From contig MNCI01023302.1 in NCBI GenBank assembly GCA_015680685.1, positions 1,042,639 to 1,094,018 of the forward strand: a stretch of DNA of 51,380 bases, read 5' to 3'. The translations under genes and the position numbers were made by a program. Source of the stretch: Gnetum montanum (taxonomy: Eukaryota > Streptophyta > Gnetopsida > Gnetales > Gnetaceae). Under the pieces are notes generated by a model. It did not search any database, was not told the origin of the DNA, and worked only from the letters and a program-made list of their open reading frames with translations. Positions 21,781 to 30,719 of the stretch are shown one piece after another (within the stretch, counting starts at the first letter, position 1; each line of letters opens with the position of its first letter).

Positions 21781-22600
21781 CTATCTTACATTCTCTGGTC
21801 CATTCAAAAGGTATGTCCCTTTTCGTTAGTTCTACCAAAGGTTTTGCAATCCTTGAAAAGTTCTCTATGAATCTTCTCTAATAGCCAGTGTGTCCAAGGA
21901 ATGATCGGATGTCTTTTACAGTTTTAGGTTGGTGCGTGATTCCTTGGATGACTTTGATCTTTTTGGGGTCTACCTCTATCCCTGTTTGTAAAATCTTATG
22001 CTTTAATACTACACTTTCTTGGACCATTAAATGGCTTTTTTGACAATTGAGCCTTAAATTCGCTTCAACACATCATTTTAGTACTTACTCTAATCAGTCA
22101 AATGCTTGATCAAAGTTCGCTCCGTAGGTGGAGAAATCATCCATTAAGACCTCTACATCATTCCCTATTTGCTACTCAAAGATACTTAGAACCAAACGTT
22201 GCAATGTTACAGGAGCATTGCACAAGTCAAACAACATCTAGCTATATGCAAACGTCCCCCAAGGACTTGTGAACGTAGTCTTGGCTTGGTCTTCTAGTGC
22301 TAATTGGATTTGGTTGTATCCATTGTACCCATCCAGAAAACTATAGTAGTAATGCCCTGCGATGGTGTCTAAGACTTGGTCAACGAATGGCAATAGGAAG
22401 TGGTCTTTGAATGTTGCCATGTTCAGTAGCCTAAAGTCTATACACACCCTTCATTTACCTCCCTTTTTTGGTACAATGACTAAGCGACTAATACATTCAC
22501 TATCAGTAATCAAGTAGATGAACCCAGCTTTTAGAAGCTATTCAATTTCTTCATTCATCACTTGCTTGAGCTTTGGGTTTAGATGCCTCTACAATTGTCA
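21780..22600 (-). pseudogene. reverse transcriptase of element F
   Basis: Minus-strand motifs in order are CIDFRLLNMATFKDHFLLPF, DQVLDTIAGHYYYSFLDGYN, GYNQIQLALEDQAKTTFTSP (22447-22238 open), then NDVEVLMDDFSTYGANF near 22140 with the catalytic Asp pair. Later come LGHTGY and a KRDIPFEW-like stretch. The catalytic context is L-M-D-D where A and C have F-M-D-D. Stops occur at several Gln and Trp positions. Confidence 0.88.
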
Positions 22601-22659
22601 TCAAGGCTTCATGGAGGGGTCAATGTAAATTCTATGTTGGCATATCCTAGGATCTATTC

Positions 22660-23560
22660 CAGTCAATTTAGGATATGACCAAGTGAAGGCTTTCGACCAT
22701 TTGTTTACTATTTTCAGTAATCTTTCTTTTTTGTTGAGGAGCGAGCTTAGCATTAATAATTATTGATTTTCCATTTTTCAGAAATGTATACTCCATATCA
22801 GTGGGCAACAGTTTTAACTCAAGGGGCTCTTGCTTAAACTTGTCAAGGATTTCCAACTTTTCCCAGTTGATATTTTCGATGTCAGGACCTAGGAGTTGGC
22901 GATGGACTTGCTCTAATGTGTCTATGTTAGCGATGTAAGCACAAGTTAAACCCTTAGTTGGTTCCATGCATATAGTTGAATTACTCTCTTGGTCAGTTGT
23001 CAACCACTAGGTGCCTTCTTATCTTATGGCTACTACATACAAGCACCTTTGTATGTTAGTTACTTCTACACACTGGTTGCATGTAGGCAGTGTTAAATGT
23101 TGTATATACCAGGACTTCTGCACGCAATTACACCTTATTTCATTGTATGCAATGCATAGAACTTTCTTCTTCTTGATCTTTCCAAACATATTTTCCTTTG
23201 ATATTTCTAAGGAAAGATCATGTATTCCTAGGAGTGTGTCAATTATGTTTATCCATGCTCTTCCCATTATGATTGGGAAGTCCCCCTTACTGTTGTTGAC
23301 TTGAATCACTAGAAGGTTGGCTGGATATGACCACCCACAAATAGTGGTAATAATGGCCTCCACTAGTCCCAATGGGACAATGATAGACTGGTCAGCCAAC
23401 TCTAAATGAATGTTACTCATTTTTAGTGGAGACAAGTTTCAAGCTTTGTACATTTCTTGAGAGATTAAGTTAACACCAGAACCTTAATCCAAAAGAGCTT
23501 TGCACAATTCATTGCCAACAACTTGTAGATATATAACAGGACTCCTAGGATCAGAAAATT
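22660..23560 (-). pseudogene. protease and PR-RT linker of element F
   Basis: On the minus strand, VVGNELCKALLD is followed directly by a stop and then GSGVNLIS: the residue after the catalytic Asp has become TAA, with two further sense codons of the motif kept. The open piece 23435-23019 carries SNIHLELADQSIIVPLGLVE, CGWSYPANLLVIQ and FPIIMGRAWINIID. The linker piece 23003-22668 is open and includes FKQEPLELKLLPTDMEYTFL, a block also kept in A, C and D. It is broken at the active site and so inactive. Confidence 0.82.
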
Positions 23561-24108
23561 TCCTAGGAATATGGCCAGCCTTAATCCAATCGGTGACAAC
23601 ATGAGTCAACATGATTGTATGTGTTGGATGTGGTTTTTGGTTTGAAGGAAGTTCTGAAGTTTCGAGTGATGGTGAGGCATTTGGAAAATCAGCTACTTGT
23701 GGTTGCAAGGATTTAGTTAGACTGTTGGTTCTAAAAAAGGGTCTCTTCTTTATGTGGTTTTCTAAGCCAACAGTAAGTTGAGGATTAATAGCCCTTGTAG
23801 CATTACGTTGCTGTGGCTGGGCAAGGAGCTCACCTTGCATACCTGGAGCAAGTGGTAATGGAGCTAAGGATGGAAGAGATGTAGCTGGATGAGAAAAATA
23901 GTATGTTTGTGGAACATCACCCCTAGAAGAAGGAGTTCTAAAATACTCATGGGCTTGGTAGTGAGGTTGGGGAGTGATGTGACTAGTACAGTCACGTGGA
24001 CAGATCGACTGCTGCATGTAGTATCCATACAATTCAGGTTGACGATAAAGGTACTATTGATGTGGTGGTGGCATTCCCCATGATTATGGGTGCTACCATT
24101 GTTGATAC
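23484..24108 (-). pseudogene. gag: gag C-terminal linker of element F
   Basis: This is the Pro/Gln/Tyr-rich region between the zinc knuckle and protease. It reads YGYYMQQSICPRDCTSHITP, HYQAHEYFRTPSSRGD, MQGELLAQPQQRNATRAINP and HTIMLTHVVTDWIKAGHIPR, in step with A, C and D. It starts within about 30 codons of where the upstream F gag stops (25497), so the two pieces belong together with the foreign fragment between them. Confidence 0.75.
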
Positions 24109-24430
24109 TGCTCATTTGGTTTTGGTGGAGTTCCGCAACGTATTCAGCATATAATTCTATCATGCCAATTTTTGCCAAAGCACGGAGAAGCATGTTTGGG
24201 ACTGCATGGTCCAGAGGTAACACAATGTTACCTTACAAATATCTCCAGTGCATCTGCTCATCTTGATGGAAGATTAAAGTAAAATTGGGAACATACTCAT
24301 CGGGATGAGTAGATTCCACCCTATATTGTTGAGGAACTGGCAGATTTATGTTATGTGTTTTTGATTGCCAACTATTCTTTGTATGGTCCTTAGGTGGTGA
24401 GTTGCTCTTATGAGAAGAAGAAGAAGACAT
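24108..24430 (-). pseudogene. gag: truncated gag start in the inserted fragment
   Basis: The sequence starts MSSSSSHKSNSPPKDH at 24430, about 130 bases after the PBS. It reads VPQQYRVESTHPDEYVPNFT, LIFHQDEQMHW, GNIVLPLDHAVPNMLLRALA and IELYAEYVAE, then breaks into the F linker. D begins in the same way (40839) and goes on to the capsid core, which is missing here. Confidence 0.8.
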
Positions 24431-24557
24431 GATGTCTTATAGGTGTGCTAATTTTACCGTTATATAATTTTTTTCTTTAATTAACCCAAAGGTTCATTTA
24501 GGCTCCCAACGATGTGAGTGATATTCTTTATGTTCTATTCAGCGCACAAACACTTAG

Positions 24558-24575
24558 TCCCCAGCAACGGCGCCA
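24558..24575 (-). promoter_or_regulatory. primer binding site (tRNA-Asp type) of the inserted fragment
   Basis: On the minus strand tggcgccgttgctgggga is one base after the LTR. It is complementary to the 3' end of plant tRNA-Asp with one mismatch. It is the best kept PBS in the window. Confidence 0.85.
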
Positions 24576-24576
24576 A

Positions 24577-25496
24577 TGATGAGTGGCAAGGTACCCCTAC
24601 ACTCAACCATATGAAACGAGCGTAGCATGTGCAATCTGATCGAACTCCGCAGACTAAGCGCCTACATGCCCCATGGAACACTTGGGGTTAATCATTCGTT
24701 GTCTTCCCAGACTTACATGTAGTTTTCATGGTGTATGGTTAAGTAAGTCTGAGGTATATGATTTTTATGGTCTTTTATGTTTTATGTCTCCTATGCTAAC
24801 AAGGTGAAGGGTTGAGAAACTAATTGCTAACTCTAACTAATGACTAAGTCTAAATTACCTAGCGTCAGCATCCATTCCCACTTATCGTACACACCTTGAA
24901 CCAATGCAACCGTGGCTACTAAACGCTAATCGTTGCTGGGATCACCATGCGTAATGCACGTGCTCGAAGTGGTCGTACGGAGGCACTTAACTAGGAGGAA
25001 AGGGTTTAGAGAATCTAATCTAGCCTAACTGCAATGAGTAGCCGATTCCTTGACTAACCGTACACATCTTGGTGCATGACTACCACTAGGATTACCAAGC
25101 GCAGATCCTGGATACGCCACTTGGTTACCAAGTAGTCATACTTAGATGCTCGTAATCAAGTCGTACTCATTCCGCATTACTAAGAGAAAGTAGTAAATAA
25201 CATTAAATAAAATCCTATTCCATACACTACAAGGTTTATCCAGGAAGTTCGTCTTTATTGTCGTACATAACTTGTGTTCAGGTACAATGTTGCTTGAATA
25301 AAGATCCGTTCACTTTAGGACTCCTACTGCGGGCACATGGAAAATATTCTATCTCTGGAGTGATCAATCTGCTAGAGTTTCCCTACTTCTAGCCCAGGAT
25401 GAGGAAACAAGGGAAAGCCACCTCTTATTTATAGACTTGGCGGTGGACCGCGATATCACGTATGTGATATCGCGGCCTATGTGATATCACGGCCTT
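24577..25496 (-). repeat. nearly complete D-type LTR in the inserted fragment
   Basis: The 920-base LTR has a TATA box at 25421-25433 (minus) and three GATATC words at 25450-25491. The outer 5' end is missing: sequence changes at about 25496 to gag of F. Confidence 0.8.
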
Positions 25497-27409
25497 CTAT
25501 TTAATCGTGGGTTGAGTGTATACATCCCAGACTCCTGCAGATGTGAGATTACAAGGCAACATCCTTTAGGATGGTCATATTGGCATATCTCGCATCCACC
25601 ATCATTGTCTGTATCTGAATCCACTACCTCTTCGATGATGGCCACTTTACCTTTACCTTTGTTACATGCATATTTAGCTTCTCTCTCTTTTCTCCTTTCT
25701 TGATCACTACCTTGCTCTCTAGACTCCTCTACTATTTTGAGAATGGTTTGGAATTTATTATCTAGGAAGCCCCACATTTGATCTACCTTTGCTAATACTT
25801 CTTATGCAAATTTTTCCTATTCACCATCTCTTCGAGTGGTAACTCTTCTTCATCCTCACAAAATCGAACTTCCTTCCTTCAAAGGAAAGGAACTCTGTTA
25901 TGTTCTTCCACACTCTCTCTTTTTCTTAACTCACCTTCCTCTTTAGCAACTTGCTCCAACAATCTTTACACTTGATGGGCTCTAAGTTTAGATAGCCTTC
26001 CTTGGGCATAAGTCCCAAGGGTTCTTTGTGTTTCATGCCTAAGCCCATCTACAAGATGGTGCAGTTGTTCCCTCTGCGAGTAACCATGGCTCGGGCAATG
26101 ATGTAATAATGCATAATATCAGCCCATGGAAGCATTCAAGGATTCATGTCCTCCTTGTTTCCATTCTTGGATTTGGTTTCATGGGTTAGACACTCATGAG
26201 TACATCTGATACTTAATCATTGAATAGTTCTAACATGGTACATCATCAGCAAATGGATTTCGGTTTTAAGGACCAGTACCAACTTTCCGCTTCTTTGACC
26301 AGTGTCCATGTAAACAACTTAAGTTTTTGTCATTTGTTCTCTATATTTCGTAAGGCACATGCATTGTGAAATGCTTGTAAATGGTTTTAAGGATTAGTGT
26401 TGTATCCCCCTTCAAATCGTGGGATATTGTTCATGTCTAATCCTTTGATCCTACAATCTTTTTGGTGCCTTGTTGGGATCCTAATGGCCTCAGTTATATC
26501 TAGCATACTTTGGGTAGCGAGTAGGGGTTCATCATCATTGTATTGTCTATGGCTTCTATGATGTCTATGCTATTCCCTACTATCCCTTCTTTCATGATGT
26601 GTTTCTCTAGAATGCCCTCGTCCCCTCTCTTGATTGTTTCATCTATGATCTCTATTTCGCTTACCATTATCCTCACAATCTTTTCCTTTGCGACTGCTTT
26701 GGGATCTCGAAGGAGAGGGTGAAGGAGATGATGAAGGTGAAGAAGAAGAAGGATGGGTACCATGATAGTGCTTGCTACCTTCTCCTCAGTGGTCGAGGCC
26801 TCAATCGTAGTTACAATTAGAATGTCTATCTTTATCATGCATTTATGTTCCTTCTTTGGATCCTTTATGTCCGTTGGTATCAAAACCTGGGTTGTGGATG
26901 GTTGAGTGAAGGTTTTGATACACAACCCCTTGACTAAAGTCAATGGGAGGAACATCGTTTAGTGGAAAACCTCCTAACGTAGGTTCACCACCCTCGTTCT
27001 CACTTAGGACATGTGGGACATCCTGAGACCACGTACCCTTTATAGATTTGTGATGTCTCTCCTGGTGTAGGTCCCTTTGACGTTGTGCCTCTGTGGGTCG
27101 ATACTCTCTCGAGTCATATTCATGGACAATGTATTGTAAGTGTTGCATACCAATTCGTGTGAGAGCATGAAGAAGCATGCTTGGGACTAAGCAATCAGGA
27201 GGTAACACTATGTTACCTTCTAAATCTCGCCAACGCAATTGTACATCCTGGTGGAGGATAAAGTTGAAGTCTGGTATATATTCATCAAGATGAAAGTATA
27301 GCACATGAAACTATTGGGGTACTGGCAGATTATCATGTGTACTACACCTCTGATTGTTCCCTATATCGGACCTAGGCAGTGAAGCACTCTCATAAGAAGA
27401 AGGAGACAT
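25497..27409 (-). pseudogene. gag: gag N-terminal, capsid and nucleocapsid of element F
   Basis: The start codon is at 27409 (MSPSSYESASLPRSD), 119 bases after the PBS. The open piece 27304-26843 reads FHLDEYIPDFNFILHQDVQL, GNIVLPPDCLVPSMLLHALT and REYRPTEAQRQRDLHQERHH. A charged region follows, then the capsid core in a broken frame at about 26450-25980. The open piece 25777-25487 includes FQTILKIVEESREQGSD and an intact 12-residue zinc knuckle GGCEICQYDHPKGC. The sequence stops at TLNPRLN, where the foreign LTR begins. Stops and frameshifts make it inactive. Confidence 0.82.
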
Positions 27410-27528
27410 GATTGTCTATTCAGTGTGCAATATTCCTCATTTCAATAATTGTAAGATAACCAACCCTAAGGGTTCGTTCCAATGATGAGAAAATTTCCTA
27501 AGTTCTAATTAGCACACAAACAACTAAG

Positions 27529-27546
27529 TCCCTGGAAACGGTGCCA
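27529..27546 (-). promoter_or_regulatory. primer binding site of element F
   Basis: On the minus strand tggcaccgtttccaggga lies one base after the LTR. It matches the tRNA-Asp 3' end with a few mismatches, consistent with decay. Confidence 0.8.
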
Positions 27547-27547
27547 A

Positions 27548-28394
27548 TGATGAGCAGTGAGGTATCCCTACGCTCAACCATATGAATATGAGTGTCCACA
27601 CACAATCTGGTTGAATTCCAAGGACTAGGTGCTTATGCACCTTTACAGAACAAAGACGAGTTAGTCAATCATTGTCTTTCCAAGCTTACTTGTATGGCAT
27701 GATTGTATGGTTAAGTAAACTTAAGGCATATGATTTTTATGGTTTTTATGTTTTATGTCCTAGTGCTAAAAAGGGAGAAATGAAATAATTAAGTAACTAA
27801 TTTAATTTAACTAAACAACTAGGCTTTAACTAGTCCTAACATCAGCATCCATTCCGACTTGCCGTACACATCCTGAACTAGTGTAGCACTACTAGGATTA
27901 CCAAACGCTAATCATTAGTGGGTTACCAAGTGTTCCACACATGCTCGAAGTGGTCATAGTGAGTGTGCTTACTTGGGAAAGTTAACAAGGTGAGAGAGAG
28001 AGAAAAAAACATTAATTAACTAAGGAAAGAATTAAATAACTATAAATAACATTAAATGTAATAACTAAGCTATTTTGAATGTTGCAAGGTTTATCACAAA
28101 GTTCATCTTTATTTCCAACCACAAGGTGTGCTCAGGTACACAATGCTTGAATAGAGATCTATTCACTTTATGACTCCTACTATGGGCACTCAAAAATAAT
28201 TCTAACTCTGAGAAGGGAAAAGCGCAAGAGTTTGGGTAAGGGACTAAGAGACTAATTAACCTATTGCTAAATCAAGTGTGCCCACCTCTTATTTATAGGC
28301 AACGAGACAGGTTCCAACATCAGATGTTCGATATTGCTTGGCAGGCTCTGATATCGCAAATGTGATATCACAGCCCTGATATCGCAGTTCATCA
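27548..28394 (-). repeat. 5' LTR of element F
   Basis: The 847-base LTR is followed by the PBS in the element's orientation. It pairs with 17161-18031. The TATA box is at 28285-28297 (minus), with GATATC-type words at 28330-28385 just upstream of it. Confidence 0.9.
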
Positions 28395-28816
28395 TTTTTA
28401 AAATAAGATAACATTTTGTAATGTTGATTAAATGAAAATGTGGGTAATAGGAAGTCAACTAGGTTTTGTTATTTTTCATGGAATAAATCTCATTTATTAG
28501 AAGTTAAGAAAGTAAAGTTGTGTATGCTTGTCAAGTATAAAATTTGAATATGTTACCACAAGGAATTATTTCTAGTATATTTTATAACTCAAAATTTATT
28601 TAAAAAGCTAAATTTCATGCTAGAAAAGTCTATTGTACCATATTATGATAATGCCATAGCCATTATGCCCTTCAACAAGTATACTCTTCATAAAAAATCA
28701 AAACATAATGAAATCAAATTTTATTTTAACAAAGAGAAGGTTCAAGAAGGCTTCATCTATTTAAGATTCATCAAGAGTGAAAACATTACTTATAAAGTTT
28801 CATCATCCTAGCCTTG
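28395..28816 (+). pseudogene. Ty1/copia RNase H, continuation beyond element F
   Basis: This is the second part of the copia pol. The plus strand reads NVGNRKSTRFCYFSWNKSHL at about 28440-28500, the counterpart of the D-x-KSTSGY...SW motif. It continues with PYYDNAIAIMPFNKYTLHKK near 28640-28700 and HNEIKFYFNKEKVQEGFIYL, the counterpart of the C-D-N-x-(S/A)AI...KH(I)xxKYHF motif. The stretch 28617-28808 is open without stops. It ends where a LINE fragment starts. The order and phase relative to 16385-17160 show that F is an insertion into this pol. Confidence 0.8.
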
Positions 28817-29334
28817 TCTCAACAAAATGGGGTTAGTTACATGAGGTTTTGTTTTGTCATTTTCCTGTATGAAGAACTATATCCTTATTTATTCACAATT
28901 TCTTTAGATCATCTTTAATCATTTTTCCCATATCTTTTTTGGTATTTATTTCAATGGCTTTCCTAGAATAGTGATGTAGCAACCTTTTTTAATAAGCTTG
29001 TTATTTACCCAAATCATCTAAGACACTATTCTTGTAGCTTAACTGAAATAGAAGTCACTCTAGGCCTTTTTCTAATGTTTATATTGTCTTTGTAATATTT
29101 AACATCCATCTAAGCATTTACATTTATACCACACCAATTTGTGTTCATGTCTCTTTTGTACTATCCAACAATTAACATCATATAAGATACAAAACTTAAT
29201 TACTATCCTATAAGATTTTTCCTTTAGTTTTATTAGGATCCTTTTATCACATAAAATACCACTATCTTGTCTCTATTTTAACCATCCTACTTCAATTCTA
29301 TTTTTTATATATTTATCAATTTCATGATATGATT
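28803..29334 (-). pseudogene. LINE 3' end (C-terminal RT part and 3' tail region)
   Basis: Minus-strand reading from about 29315 shows IEVGWLK, a stop, then RQDSGILCDKRILIKLKEKS and YRIVIKFCILYDVNCWIVQK, followed by KCKCLDGC. This is the pattern of the RT C-terminus of plant LINEs (AGWxKWRxxSGVLCDKKxxxxLKGKFYR...MLYGxECW). After broken text, KKIWEKMIKDDLKKL and INKDIVLH match the end of the same ORF. The last bases (28803-28840) match the usual LINE 3' sequence with the words accccattttgttgagaca and aaggct. It is 5' truncated, as is common for LINEs, and lies against the end of the copia RNase H. Confidence 0.7.
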
Positions 29335-29722
29335 GGAGCATTGATCATGGGAATCATTAATTTAAAGACCATCTTAATCTAAAGTAGAAATGACAATAAA
29401 AATTAATACTTTTTTTAATGTAAGTTTGTTAAAAAAGTTTCATCAAAATGATACCTAATATATATTAGATTAAAGTAACATAGCTAGAGATCCAATGCTT
29501 GTTTTAATTTCAAACCTATTGAAGGATGTGAGAACTAAAAGGCTTTAAAATCAGATGATTTTTGAAGTTAAGGTTCAATGATCAAATTGATACCAAGAGA
29601 CTTAAGAATACAAGAAGTTGATACTAAAATCATTCCTCTATCTATTTGATAATATTACTGATAAGTACTATTTTTATTTTACTTTAATCTTCTTTTGCAG
29701 GTAATTACAAAGAAAAAGATCA
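29335..29722. other. AT-rich flank left of element C
   Basis: There is no ORF. A pyrimidine-rich stretch ending cttcttttgcag at 29689-29700 looks like a 3' splice site. The bases after it, up to the insertion of C, form with 47449 onward a Lys/Glu/Asp-rich reading on the plus strand. The target duplication of C is gatca at 29718-29722. Confidence 0.35.
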
Positions 29723-30565
29723 TGATGAATCATTTTTCATTATGCCCCAATATCAGATCCCCGATATTGGATTGCATGATGCATTATTGGATATCCAATG
29801 TCGCAGGATGCATGCCAACCTATAAATCCAGCACTTGGATGCATGATTCATCCATTTTATTTTCTAGTTGTAGCGAACCTCTTGTAGTTTTTCCTTTAAG
29901 AGTTAGAATATTCTTTGAGTGCCCACAGTAGGAGTCAAAGAAGTGTACGGATCTTTATTCGAGCACTGATGTACCTGAGCACAACAATGTAAATAGCAAT
30001 AAAGATGAGCTTTTCTGATCAATCCTTGCAGCACTTGGAATAAATTAATTCTTTCTTTATGCATTTAATATTCATGCAATCTATTTTAATGAATTTTAAG
30101 TAAGTAATTAATATCAACTAAATAGCGAACATAAGCACGACCACTTTGAGCATATGTTTAACACTAGGTAACCCTAGTTGCAATTAATGCTTGGTAACCC
30201 AGTGGTGCTATAATGCATTCAGGATGTGTACAGAAAGTGGGAACAGATGCCTATGTTAGGATTAGTTAAGTGTTAGTAGTTACTATATTAATTAGATTAA
30301 TTACACATTAAATCTACTTTGTTTCCAGTACTTAGATGATTAAACCATAAAAGACAAAATGACGAAAATCATATGCCTTCAGTTACACTTAACCATATAC
30401 TTGCACTTCACGAGTGGAACTAAGAAGACAATGATTGCAATAGTTAGATTCACCTCCTATAAACTGATATACTTAGAGATCAAAAGTCTATAGAATTTGA
30501 CTAGATCGTTGAGTGAATGCCAGTGATTCATATGGTTGGGTGTAGGATACACTTGCTACTCATCA
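29723..30565 (+). repeat. 5' LTR of element C
   Basis: The 843-base LTR runs from TGATGAATC to CTCATCA. U3 has gatattgg / ggatatcc / gcatgatgcat palindromic words at 29755-29810. The TATA box is tataaat at 29821 and the poly(A) signal aataaa at 29998-30003. The repeat unit starting gcacgaccactttgagc occurs once (30135), against three diverged units in D. Confidence 0.9.
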
Positions 30566-30566
30566 T

Positions 30567-30583
30567 TGGCACTGTTGCTAGGA
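30567..30583 (+). promoter_or_regulatory. primer binding site of element C
   Basis: The sequence tggcactgttgctagga is one base after the LTR. It matches the tRNA-Asp type with a few changes. Confidence 0.8.
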
Positions 30584-30719
30584 ACTTTAGTTAGCTAGAT
30601 GCACTATCTAGGACTTGGTGAAAATTATTCAAAATCATTGTAACAAATCTTAAAGTTGCAATCATTCAAAATAATAATAATAATTATACAAGCATAATTG
30701 TATTTTCTTTCAATCTAAA

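Larger units (their letters stand above)
24108..25496 (-). mobile_element. inserted 5'-end fragment of a D-type element inside F gag
   Basis: In minus-strand order this piece holds an LTR lacking roughly the first 25 bases (25496-24577), the PBS (24575-24558) and the gag start (24430 to about 24108). The LTR matches the D subfamily (GATATC words, TATAAATAAGAGG, ccgcggttgc-like words, ggtaccttgccactcatca), not the F LTRs. On both sides F gag continues, with a loss of only about 90 bases of F. The inner junction has the shared word gtggaa/gcggaa, present in both parent sequences. The order U3-R-U5-PBS-gag is that of integrated DNA, which speaks for a DNA-level event and against RNA template switching. 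Confidence 0.72.
17161..28394 (-). mobile_element. Athila-type element F, minus strand, nested in the copia pol
   Basis: F is bounded by two LTRs of the same subfamily (27548-28394 as 5' LTR, 17161-18031 as 3' LTR) and flanked by atttt (17156-17160) and ttttt (28395-28399), a 4/5 match to a 5-base target duplication. On the minus strand the order is LTR, PBS, gag, protease, RT, RNase H, integrase, non-coding region, purine tract, LTR. Its gag is split by a 1.39-kb piece of another subfamily at 24108-25496. It has many stops, so it is inactive. The longest open pieces are gag 26843-27304, gag C-part 23484-24032, protease 23019-23435 and RNase H 21188-21580. Confidence 0.88.

Noticed and set aside
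18032-25496. A complete separate element E between the LTR at 24577 and the LTR at 17161
   Set aside because: The LTRs at 24577 and 17161 are of different subfamilies, while 17161 pairs with 27548. Gag continuity on both sides shows that only 24108-25496 is foreign.
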